The notes: generated by a model from the sequence alone, not told the origin. Counted from the stretch's first letter, positions 1 through 5,966 are shown. The stretch is 6,101 bases of DNA from an uncultured Desulfovibrio sp. (GCA_947176055.1 CAMWPE010000152.1:1-6101), one strand, 5' to 3'. A program made the numbers and translations.

Positions 1-2
1 CG

Positions 3-644
3 CCGGCGCCGTTGCTGGAAAGAGGGCCGGGAAGCCTCTTCGGGGAGGGGGTTTTTTCTTTTCCGGCCGCGGGCTCGCAGATGGCGATCCGGGAATTGGG
101 CCTGCGCGACTGGCGGGAACCGGTCTGGGATTGTTGCGCTGGCGCGGGCGGAAAAACTTTGGCTTTGCTTGACGCGGGCGTTCCCGTAACCCTGGCCAGC
201 GATCCCTCGCCTTCGCGCCCGCGCGCGATGCTGGCCGAATGCCGACGCTTGAAAATCGCGGCGCCAGGACTGGTTCGCGCTTCGGCCCTCGCCCCGCCTC
301 TGACCGTCTGGCGCGGGAATATTCTGGCCGACGTTCCCTGCTCCGGCTCCGGCGTTCTGGCCAGACGACCGGATTTGCGTCTTAAGAAGCCGGATATAGC
401 CGCCTTTGCCCGGCTCCAGCTCGGGATTCTCGAATCCTGCGCCTCCTTGCTCCAGCCCGGAAAGGAGCTGGCGTATATAACCTGCTCCCGCAATCCCGCG
501 GAAAACGAAGAGCTCGCGGCCAGATTTTTAAAAAAACATCCCGAAATGGAGCAAACGCGCTCTTGGCAAACTCCTGTCGAGCATCCGTGGCTTGAGGGAA
601 TGGGCGGCGTCGTGTTGAGAAAAAAAACGCGCGGTTCCCGCTAA
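3..644 (+). CDS. RsmB/NOP-family SAM-dependent RNA cytosine-C5 methyltransferase, C-terminal part (5' end outside window)
   Basis: The protein transfers a methyl group from S-adenosylmethionine to C5 of a cytosine in RNA, most often rRNA in this family. The frame is open to the left edge, so the N-terminus is missing. An in-frame TTG at 12 is unlikely to be the start because family members extend further upstream. The visible 213 codons cover the catalytic domain. The SAM-binding loop reads DCCAGAGGKT (about residues 43-52 of the visible part), motif IV reads DVPCSGSG (about 109-116), and motif VI reads ITCSRNPAENEE (about 159-170). The two Cys, in PCS and TCS, are the pair used in m5C chemistry, and the TCS Cys is the family nucleophile. 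The SAM loop has AGAGGKT where AAPGGKT is commoner. The gene ends at TAA and converges on the BON lipoprotein gene with 67 bases between. Whether it is RsmB (16S C967) cannot be decided, because the N-terminal NusB-like region is out of view. Confidence 0.93.
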   Translation, partial: PAPLLERGPGSLFGEGVFSFPAAGSQMAIRELGLRDWREPVWDCCAGAGGKTLALLDAGVPVTLASDPSPSRPRAMLAECRRLKIAAPGLVRASALAPPLTVWRGNILADVPCSGSGVLARRPDLRLKKPDIAAFARLQLGILESCASLLQPGKELAYITCSRNPAENEELAARFLKKHPEMEQTRSWQTPVEHPWLEGMGGVVLRKKTRGSR

Positions 645-711
645 CGTTTTCTCCCCATAGAAGCGAAACGCGACCGATTTCGGAACTGGCTCTCCGCGCG
701 CCGGCGTTTGT

Positions 712-1260
712 TCAGATCCGGGAAATGGGCGCTCCCGGTCTTTGCGGAAGCATGAGATAGCTGGTAACGGAAACCACGCCCTTCACTTTTCTCGCGACAT
801 CGATGGCTATCCGTTTTTCCTGTTCGTCTTTGACCACTCCCAGCAGGACAACGCGACCGGAATTGACTTCCGTGTCAATGCGAGTCGATGAAAGTCCCTT
901 CGCTCCTATGAGGGCCGCGCGCAAATCCGTCGCGAGCATAAAATCGCCGCGCTCGTTGGTCGTTTTGTTAAACCAGTGCGGCGTTACGGAAAGCGGTTTA
1001 TACGATTTCGCTATTTCGATGGCTTTTGCCCTTGCGTCCGGCGGAACTTCGCCCACCAGGAAGACATGATCGTAAAAGCAATAGACGGAGATGGAAAAGG
1101 CGTCCGTAAAGCGATCTTTAAGGAGATCCGTCTTGATGCTCGCGGCCATGGCCTTGTCCGAAGCCATGGTGTCCATTAGCCTTTGGTCCTGAATGACGCC
1201 CCAGGCGCATCCCTGAATGAAGAGACAGAAAGCCAGAAATGGCAAAAGCGTTTTTCGCAT
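712..1260 (-). CDS. Dual-BON-domain lipoprotein, DolP/YraP-like
   Basis: This 182-residue protein begins with a short signal peptide ending in a lipobox, IQGC, with lipidated Cys18. Residue +2 is Ala rather than Asp, so outer-membrane sorting is likely under the Escherichia coli Lol rule. Two BON domains follow, at about residues 36-90 and 108-172. Each has the hallmark strand with its glycine (VFLVGEV, Gly70; VVLLGVV, Gly141) and the following helix (ARAKAIEIAK; QEKRIAIDVARKVKGV). Length, lipobox and the two-BON plan match E. coli DolP (YraP), an outer-membrane lipoprotein needed for envelope integrity. Equivalence is inferred, so no symbol is given. It is the last gene of the minus-strand run. 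Its AGGAGA ribosome site overlaps the stop codon of the preceding gene, leaving 11 bases between them, so translation is probably coupled. No clear terminator is visible after it. Confidence 0.9.
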   Translation of the reverse strand: MRKTLLPFLAFCLFIQGCAWGVIQDQRLMDTMASDKAMAASIKTDLLKDRFTDAFSISVYCFYDHVFLVGEVPPDARAKAIEIAKSYKPLSVTPHWFNKTTNERGDFMLATDLRAALIGAKGLSSTRIDTEVNSGRVVLLGVVKDEQEKRIAIDVARKVKGVVSVTSYLMLPQRPGAPISRI

Positions 1261-1265
1261 GGCGG

Positions 1266-1271
1266 TCTCCT
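1266..1271 (-). promoter_or_regulatory. Ribosome binding site overlapping the upstream stop codon
   Basis: On the minus strand the sequence reads TAAAGGAGA, then five bases, then the ATG of the BON lipoprotein. AGGAGA is a strong Shine-Dalgarno sequence, and the first bases of this block form the TAA stop of the secreted-protein gene. This fixes the ATG at 1260 as the start and suggests ribosomes finishing one gene can start the next. Confidence 0.8.
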
Positions 1272-1793
1272 TTATCTGCCCAGAAGCGCGGCGGATTCCT
1301 GATCCAGCCCCCGCAGACTGGCGAGAATTTCGGCGGCGCCGAGATTTTTAGGATCCTGCGCTATGATGATCAACATTTTTTCGGGAGTCGCGTTCGCGTA
1401 GGTGACGGCCCGGCCTTTGATAATCTTCGTCCTTGGCTCGCCTGTAAAGGTCCACAATACTCCCTCCCGGCGCGGCTCGTCGCTCCCGCCCTGGGCTTCG
1501 GCGAGACGTCTGGCGGCGTCCGCGGCGGACACGGCGTTGACATTGGGCAGAATATACACGCTGATTTGCGCCAGGATCTCGTCTCCGCCCGCGTCGGTCT
1601 TGCCCAGGGTTAAAAGGTATTCGTCCGGATTATCGCTCACGAAACCGGTTTTTTCCTCGCCGTCCCAGCCCGCGGGCAACTCGACGGAAAACCGCGAAAA
1701 CTCGCGGGCCATTTCGGCGGCGTCGCCGGTCGTAGCAAAAAGCGCGAGGACGCAAATCGCGATAAAAGGCGGGATATTTTTCCAATTGAGCAT
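1272..1793 (-). CDS. Secreted (periplasmic) protein of unknown function
   Basis: I do not recognise this 173-residue protein as a named family. Residues 1-26 look like a Sec signal peptide: Lys5, a hydrophobic core at about 10-21, and a likely cleavage near Ala25/Ala26 (GDAA, then EM). There is no lipobox. The mature part, about 147 residues, has no further membrane segment. It opens with FSVELPAGW (35-43), a pattern common at the first strand of small extracytoplasmic beta-rich proteins of the PsbP-like/DUF1795 type. It ends in a strand (LIIIAQ) followed by a helix with SLRGL, also usual in that group. The fold assignment is a guess from pattern only. A GGAG sits eight bases before the ATG. 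It is the middle gene of the run, 36 bases after the membrane-protein gene and 11 bases before the BON lipoprotein, which suggests an envelope role. Confidence 0.82.
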   Translation of the reverse strand: MLNWKNIPPFIAICVLALFATTGDAAEMAREFSRFSVELPAGWDGEEKTGFVSDNPDEYLLTLGKTDAGGDEILAQISVYILPNVNAVSAADAARRLAEAQGGSDEPRREGVLWTFTGEPRTKIIKGRAVTYANATPEKMLIIIAQDPKNLGAAEILASLRGLDQESAALLGR

Positions 1794-1829
1794 ACGGCAG
1801 ACTCCGCCGCCCGCGCGGGGCGAACAATG

Positions 1830-2753
1830 TTATAAAAGGGGAGCCAGGACGCGACGCAGACAAGGGGCGCTAGCGTGCGCGGCGAGAAAAAACCAGCCCG
1901 CGGCGACGATAAGCGGCGAAGTTTTCTTGCCAATTAAAATAAGCGTCCAACAGAGCAAGGCGCAGAGAAGCGAGCCGGCATCGAGAACATGGAATAACAG
2001 ATCATAATTCGGCGCGCGATTTCCGACGGCTACGCCGATAGTCAAGCCCAATATGGTCAGGAGCCGGGGCAGATAACCGGCGGCGGCCCAGAAAGCAAGC
2101 CAGCGCATGGCGAGCCGTCGAAGAGCGGGGGGGCCTACAGGGAAAACCGCCGCCAGGGCCAGCCCCGTCGCGCCCGCCGCCGAAAAGGACATGAAATAAC
2201 GGCGCGCGGCGTTCTTGCCCACGGCCGCGACAGCCCTTTCCATGCTCAATTCCGGGGGTAATCCCGCGAATGGCCAGTTGATTAGCCAGAAAGATAGAAA
2301 ATATAGAGTCGCGGCCAAAAGAAACAGGAAAACCGGCGTTTTAAGACGCGACAACTCGTATCTGTCGTCGTCCAGGGGAAGATCGGCGGTCGCCGCGGTA
2401 AGGGCTGACGCCGCGAGCCAGACGCAAAAAAGCGCGCAGGAGGAAGCCAGAATAGCGAAAAGCCAGCCGTAACCGGCGCGAATGAAAAGGGGACCGAGCG
2501 CGCCTCCGCCGGAGACTGGAAAAGGCGCGATCTGATTCCAGTAATCCAGAAAATACCAGAGCGGCGGAACGATGGCCAGAGCTAAAACAAAGCGAGCCAG
2601 ACGGGAAGTGGCGGCGAGAATAAAGCCCGCGTTGCCCCTGCGCCCGGCGACGAGCCCCAGAACGAGAATTACCGGCAACGCGGCTTCGGCGTTGACCAGC
2701 AACGCGAGCAAACGCGACGCCCAGTCCGCGAAAAAAAGCGGCGAAAGTTGCAT
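1830..2753 (-). CDS. Polytopic inner-membrane protein of unknown function (about 8 transmembrane segments)
   Basis: This is a 307-residue hydrophobic protein that I do not recognise. Likely membrane segments lie at about residues 14-36, 52-70, 93-122, 138-160, 186-206, 215-244, 253-275 and 279-300. The main hydrophilic loops are an acidic one at about 122-137 (DLPLDDDRYE) and one at about 164-185 with KNAARR. No catalytic motif, transporter signature or heme-ligand pattern stands out. It is the first gene of the minus-strand run. The only ATG before an in-frame upstream stop is at 2753, and TTG codons 15, 18 and 26 are weaker options. No properly spaced Shine-Dalgarno sequence precedes the ATG: the nearest, AAGG, is 12 bases away. 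The promoter seen upstream would start the transcript at or next to the ATG. Its partners, a secreted protein and a BON lipoprotein, point to an envelope function. Confidence 0.85.
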   Translation of the reverse strand: MQLSPLFFADWASRLLALLVNAEAALPVILVLGLVAGRRGNAGFILAATSRLARFVLALAIVPPLWYFLDYWNQIAPFPVSGGGALGPLFIRAGYGWLFAILASSCALFCVWLAASALTAATADLPLDDDRYELSRLKTPVFLFLLAATLYFLSFWLINWPFAGLPPELSMERAVAAVGKNAARRYFMSFSAAGATGLALAAVFPVGPPALRRLAMRWLAFWAAAGYLPRLLTILGLTIGVAVGNRAPNYDLLFHVLDAGSLLCALLCWTLILIGKKTSPLIVAAGWFFLAAHASAPCLRRVLAPLL

Positions 2754-2758
2754 AAGCG

Positions 2759-2787
2759 TTAATAACCTTCGCGTCCGCGCAAGTCAA
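2759..2787 (-). promoter_or_regulatory. Predicted sigma70-type promoter for the minus-strand envelope run
   Basis: Read on the minus strand there is a -35 element TTGACT (2787-2782), a 17-base spacer, and a -10 element TATTAA (2764-2759). They match the consensus at 5 of 6 and 4 of 6 positions, with ideal spacing. The transcription start would fall about 2752-2753, at the ATG of the membrane-protein gene, so the message would be leaderless or nearly so. Confidence 0.55.
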
Positions 2788-2797
2788 AAGGCGCGGA

Positions 2798-2826
2798 TTG
2801 AAGTCGATGGCGTTATGGACTAGAAT
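2798..2826 (+). promoter_or_regulatory. Predicted sigma70-type promoter for cvpA-mazG-lipoprotein
   Basis: The -35 element TTGAAG (2798-2803, 4 of 6 consensus) and the -10 element TAGAAT (2821-2826, 5 of 6) are separated by exactly 17 bases. The start of transcription would be about 2832-2834, giving a leader of only 11-13 bases that is little more than the ribosome binding site. Its -35 lies ten bases from the -35 of the opposite promoter. Confidence 0.6.
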
Positions 2827-2833
2827 CGCCGCG

Positions 2834-2840
2834 AAGGAGG
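2834..2840 (+). promoter_or_regulatory. Strong ribosome binding site of cvpA
   Basis: AAGGAGG, a full anti-16S match, lies four bases before the cvpA ATG. It would sit at the very 5' end of the predicted transcript. Confidence 0.8.
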
Positions 2841-2844
2841 GGAA

Positions 2845-3333
2845 ATGGGAAATGATATTTTTGACCTCGCGATACTCCTGACTCTGGCCTTTTTCGCCAT
2901 TCGCGGCGTCCGGAATGGCTTTATCGAGGAAATCGCGGGCATAGTCGCAATCTTCGCCGCGTTCTGGGCCGCGAAAGTCTGGAACGCGGATCTCGCGCCG
3001 TATCTGTCTTTCATTTCGGATCCGGGCTTGAGACCTCTGGCCGCGTCGGTTCTCCTCTTTATCGCGGTAATGATCGCGGTTGGCATACTGGCCAGAATCT
3101 TAAAAAAAATCGCGGCTTTTTCTTTTATCGGCTGGCTGGACAAGCTCGGGGGTTTCCTCCTTGGCCTGACAAAAGGAGCCCTGCTTTGGGCCCTTATCGT
3201 CATAGCTCTCCAAAAAATCATGCCCGACGCCGAATTCTTGAGAGATTCCCGCGTCGTTCCCTATTTTTCAACGCTCATTGACCAATTAAAAGACTGGCTC
3301 CCCCAGGATCTGGGCGGAAGCCTGGGAGCCTAG
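2845..3333 (+). CDS. cvpA: CvpA family inner-membrane protein
   Basis: This 162-residue protein has the usual CvpA length and plan: four membrane segments at about residues 4-20, 28-46, 63-84 and 103-124. The two family signatures are present: RGVRNGFIEE after the first segment (20-29) and LDKLGGFLLGLTKG leading into the fourth (98-111). CvpA was first found as needed for colicin V production in Escherichia coli, and homologues occur widely in bacteria, including those without colicin. Its molecular role is unsettled, with links to envelope stress and bile tolerance in some species. It is the first gene of the plus-strand run, right behind a good promoter and ribosome site, and ends seven bases before mazG. 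A run of eight A residues (3102-3109) encodes Lys-Lys and does not disturb the frame. Confidence 0.92.
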   Translation: MGNDIFDLAILLTLAFFAIRGVRNGFIEEIAGIVAIFAAFWAAKVWNADLAPYLSFISDPGLRPLAASVLLFIAVMIAVGILARILKKIAAFSFIGWLDKLGGFLLGLTKGALLWALIVIALQKIMPDAEFLRDSRVVPYFSTLIDQLKDWLPQDLGGSLGA

Positions 3334-3340
3334 AAAGGAT

Positions 3341-4153
3341 ATGACGGATAAATTCCGGGATCTGCTGGCTGTTATCGACAGGCTTACCGCGCCGGACGGT
3401 TGCCCCTGGGATAGGGAACAGACGCCGTTGAGCATGGCCGACTATATCATCGAGGAAGGGCACGAGCTTGTCGCCGCGATTCGCTCCAATGATCCCGCCG
3501 AAATCTGCGAGGAGTTGGGCGACGTCTTTTTTATTTTGCTTTTTCTGGCCAATTATTACGAAAAAAGAGGCGTCTTTTCCCTTGGGGACGCTCTGGAGCA
3601 TAACCGGGCCAAAATGATCCGAAGACATCCGCATGTGTTCGGGGACGCCAGATTCGAAAATACCGCGGAATTTTTAAAGACCTGGGAAAAAATTAAAAAA
3701 GAGGAAAAGGACGGTTCCGGCAAGCCTTCGGGTCTGTTCGCCAGCCTGCCGTCGAGTCTCCCGCCCCTTGTAAAGGCTTATCGCATCCATTCCAAGGCCG
3801 CGCGGGCGGGCTTTACCTGGCCCGACGACGAGGAAGTCGAGCGGCAGGTCGAAAGCGAATGGCTCGAGCTTCTGGACGCCATGAGGAGCGAAAACAAGGA
3901 AGCGACCGCGCATGAGCTGGGAGATATGCTTTTCAGTCTTACGGAACTGGGCAGACGAAAGGGAATAAAAGCCAACGAAGCTCTGGATTTCGCCGCCCGG
4001 CGTTTTCTCTCCCGTTACGCGAAAATGGAGGAGCTGGCCGCGGCCAGAGGCGCGATCCTGTCGGAATTGTCCCTCGATGAGCAGGACGAATTATGGAATC
4101 TGGCCAAGGAGGAGGAAGAGGGATCCCATGGAGCGGCTAAAGGAGATAATTAG
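3341..4153 (+). CDS. mazG: MazG, nucleoside triphosphate pyrophosphohydrolase
   Basis: MazG hydrolyses nucleoside triphosphates to monophosphates and pyrophosphate in the cytosol. It acts as a house-cleaning enzyme and, in Escherichia coli, lowers ppGpp. At 270 residues it matches the two-domain E. coli enzyme (about 263). The N-terminal domain has the family start CPWDREQT (21-28), EEGHE (38-42) and EELGD (57-61), followed by RHPHVFGD (95-102). The C-terminal domain repeats the plan with ESEWLE (171-176) and HELGD (191-195). There the four metal-binding acids corresponding to E. coli E172, E175, E193 and D196 are kept as E173, E176, E192 and D195. The flanking acids of the EE pairs are Ser172 and His191. 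The ATG at 3341 puts CPWDREQT at the expected distance from the N-terminus, although its AAAGG ribosome site is only two or three bases away. The gene ends inside the next one, a 26-base overlap. Confidence 0.96.
   Translation: MTDKFRDLLAVIDRLTAPDGCPWDREQTPLSMADYIIEEGHELVAAIRSNDPAEICEELGDVFFILLFLANYYEKRGVFSLGDALEHNRAKMIRRHPHVFGDARFENTAEFLKTWEKIKKEEKDGSGKPSGLFASLPSSLPPLVKAYRIHSKAARAGFTWPDDEEVERQVESEWLELLDAMRSENKEATAHELGDMLFSLTELGRRKGIKANEALDFAARRFLSRYAKMEELAAARGAILSELSLDEQDELWNLAKEEEEGSHGAAKGDN
4118..4122 (+). promoter_or_regulatory. Ribosome binding site fixing the lipoprotein start, inside mazG
   Basis: GAGGG lies five bases before the ATG at 4128 and belongs to a longer purine-rich block (4106-4123, AAGGAGGAGG and on) in the last codons of mazG. 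This ATG gives a proper signal peptide. The longer in-frame reading from 4077 would place an arginine-rich stretch ahead of it and has no need to be used. Confidence 0.65.
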
Positions 4154-5915
4154 CGGGATCCTGTTTATCTTCCTCCTATTCCCTCAGCTTACAGGTTGCG
4201 CGCGCCGTTCCGCTCCCGCCACGCCGCGACCGCAGGCGTCGTATCTTCGCTGGCTGGAAAAACAATCCATGCTCTTCCGCGCGCCGGAATACATAAATCA
4301 GGTAACGCAGTCCGGACGGGTGTGGCTAAACGCCGGCTCCGGAGAGAGATCCGCCGTTCTGCTCGCCGCCGCTCCCGAATGGGCGTTGCTGTTTCCCGAC
4401 AGGGACGACTTTTACAAACGCGCGGCATTCAGGCTGAAGAAAATAGCGGTAGCCGACCTCAAGGGCGTTTTTTTTGGCCAACTGGGCGAGAATCTGGACG
4501 CGTGGATATCCAGGGAGACGGAAAAAGGCTCCGCGGGCGCGTCGCTCGAGCCGTCTCCGGCTTTTGGCTCCCCCGAAGAGTTTGGGCGTCTGCTGGACGC
4601 CGCGGAGGACGCGGGCCTCGAAACAGGCTCGGATCTACCCCCGGCGGCCACTGGGCGGGGCCCCGATTTTATTTTGCAGGCCAGAAACGCTGGAGGCCAT
4701 CAAGGACTCTACGCCATGCTGCCTTTGCCGACGAATCGGGACGCGCCTTTGCCGGGAAAGGGAGAATGGGACGCGACAATCCTTACCTCCGAAGAAGCTA
4801 AATCCCTGGCCGACGCCGGACTTCTGCCGGAAAAAATCCGTCGCGACGAATTAGACTGGGCCGACGCGGGCTGGGCCGCCATTGGCCCGGTTACAGGACT
4901 CGATGGCCAGCCCAGACGCTGGCTCTACCGTTTTGAAAAAACTCCCGCGTCTCCCGTCCTGCTCTGGCAGGATCCCTCCGGAGCGGCGCGACAAATCATG
5001 TCCGCGGCCATCATAAGGCAAACCGGTCTAGATGGGCAGACTTTGCTGGGTATCCGGGCCGGCGCGTGGATGGGACTGGAGCCGGAAACTTCGCGGGTCG
5101 TGGAAGACGCGACTTCTTTTGAACCGGGAATCGAGGCCGTCGAAGCCCTGGCCAGGCAGATACGCCAATACGGCGGCTGGGCGGCGCAAGCCGATTCCCT
5201 TCCGCCGGTCGCCGTTCTGCGAATCCTATCCGGATCCTGCGATTTCTGCGTCGACGATCTTACTCCCCTCGCCCTGGCCCGGGGACTGGCCAATCAGGAT
5301 TCCGCGCTTCTCGCCGCATTATACGGGTTCTGGCTAAAAAACGGTCTGCCTTTCCACCGCCTGGCCCATGGCATGAACGCCGTCGCGGACATCCCGCAAG
5401 CTCTTTTAAATCATCTTCCCAAGGCCGGCGCGGACGAGCCAGCGGCCAATCGGCTCGTCCCGGGCGAACCCTCTCCCGTATCCGGCGCGAAAGCCGACGG
5501 CCAGGATTTCGATAGGCTCTTCCTTGCGTGGGCTTTAAGCCTGCCGGGCCTTGTTTTTATTAATATGGACCCGATGGAAGCGCCGGAGGCTTCGGACGCC
5601 GGGCTGATCAAGGACTTGACGCGCGCCAGGCGCCGGTATGGCTTGCCTCTTGCGACTGTCTCCGGGATAAGCCGCCCGTCTCCGGGAACTTTGGCGGTTT
5701 TTAACGATTTGCCCGACGGCGGTTGTTGGTTGTCGCTCCTTAATCTGGCTCGAACGCCCGCGAAAATTTCCATGGATCTGCCCCGGAGAGCGAGTCGCGC
5801 CCTGGATCCGGTCAACGAGGCGGATATGACGGGAAATTTAAACGACGGCCAAAGAAAAATTGAACTTGCGCTTGACGTAGGGCAAGCGCAAAATGTAGTT
5901 TTTTACTGGAAATGA
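4128..5915 (+). CDS. Lipoprotein with a degenerate GH13 (trehalose synthase/alpha-amylase-like) domain, probable pseudoenzyme
   Basis: This protein has 595 residues from the ATG at 4128. Residues 1-24 form a lipoprotein signal peptide (Arg3, Lys5, hydrophobic 8-19, lipobox LTGC with Cys24; +2 Ala suggests the outer membrane). From my memory of GH13 trehalose synthase-like proteins, the rest follows their order. Region I is at 167-181 (GSDLPPAATGRGPDF, like G-D-D-x-x-P-x-H-T-G-x-G-x-D-F). RRWLY is at 263-267 and LWQDPS at 279-284. Region II is at 308-313 (GIRAGA, for GxRLDA). The acid/base region is at 354-357 (QADS, for QELN). Region IV is at 412-422 (LAHGMNAVADI, for LVHALQNHDEL). SLPG is at 471-474, and a C-terminal beta domain ends in QNVVFYWK. 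The expected catalytic Asp, Glu and Asp are Gly312, Ala355 and Ala420, and the region I His is Ala174. Enzyme activity is therefore doubtful. A glycan-binding or structural role is possible. CDFC (371-374) could form a disulfide. It overlaps mazG by 26 bases, so it is surely in the same operon. Confidence 0.85.
   Translation: MERLKEIISGILFIFLLFPQLTGCARRSAPATPRPQASYLRWLEKQSMLFRAPEYINQVTQSGRVWLNAGSGERSAVLLAAAPEWALLFPDRDDFYKRAAFRLKKIAVADLKGVFFGQLGENLDAWISRETEKGSAGASLEPSPAFGSPEEFGRLLDAAEDAGLETGSDLPPAATGRGPDFILQARNAGGHQGLYAMLPLPTNRDAPLPGKGEWDATILTSEEAKSLADAGLLPEKIRRDELDWADAGWAAIGPVTGLDGQPRRWLYRFEKTPASPVLLWQDPSGAARQIMSAAIIRQTGLDGQTLLGIRAGAWMGLEPETSRVVEDATSFEPGIEAVEALARQIRQYGGWAAQADSLPPVAVLRILSGSCDFCVDDLTPLALARGLANQDSALLAALYGFWLKNGLPFHRLAHGMNAVADIPQALLNHLPKAGADEPAANRLVPGEPSPVSGAKADGQDFDRLFLAWALSLPGLVFINMDPMEAPEASDAGLIKDLTRARRRYGLPLATVSGISRPSPGTLAVFNDLPDGGCWLSLLNLARTPAKISMDLPRRASRALDPVNEADMTGNLNDGQRKIELALDVGQAQNVVFYWK
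5866..5891 (+). repeat. Perfect 9-bp inverted repeat with 8-base loop near the lipoprotein stop codon
   Basis: TTGCGCTTG (5866-5874) pairs perfectly with CAAGCGCAA (5883-5891) across an eight-base loop. The stem lies inside the last codons of the lipoprotein gene. A run of six T follows at 5899-5904, seven bases after the stem. It may act as an RNA 3'-end structure or a weak attenuating terminator before the next gene. The gap between stem and T run is too long for a standard intrinsic terminator, so the function is uncertain. Confidence 0.5.
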
Positions 5916-5966
5916 GCAACATTTCAAAAATAAGCGGATAGATAGCCGTTTGCCCAAGGAGCCGTC

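Noticed and set aside
645..711. Possible bidirectional terminator between the convergent methyltransferase and BON genes
   Set aside because: Only weak stems (for example CGAAA with TTTCG) are present and none is followed by a T run on either strand.
1810..1819. CCCGCGCGGG palindrome between the membrane-protein and secreted-protein genes
   Set aside because: It is a short GC-only palindrome without loop room or T run, easily expected by chance in this composition.
1402..2007. 200-codon open frame on the plus strand opposite the secreted and membrane protein genes
   Set aside because: It crosses two well-supported minus-strand genes and their gap, is low-complexity and Ala/Arg/Ser-rich, and has no convincing start signals.
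4077..4127. Upstream in-frame ATG that would lengthen the lipoprotein by 17 residues
   Set aside because: It adds an arginine-rich stretch (RRRKR) ahead of a complete lipoprotein signal peptide, would lengthen the mazG overlap to 77 bases, and the ATG at 4128 has its own ribosome site.
620..4475. Homopolymer runs of seven or eight A or T (530-536, 620-627, 3102-3109, 4468-4475) as phase-variation tracts
   Set aside because: All are within intact frames encoding Lys or Phe pairs, and are too short and scattered to argue for programmed slippage.
4196..4801. Long arginine-rich open frame on the plus strand
   Set aside because: It is a +1-type shadow of the lipoprotein gene: rich in Arg, Gly and Ser, no ribosome site, no recognisable domain, while the main frame has a clear lipobox and GH13-like landmarks.
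1351..5809. Seven GGATCC hexamers (1351, 3018, 4121, 4156, 4970, 5232, 5804)
   Set aside because: This is somewhat more than the roughly two expected, but they are irregularly spaced, mostly in coding sequence and share no flanking sequence, so I treat them as chance and codon use.
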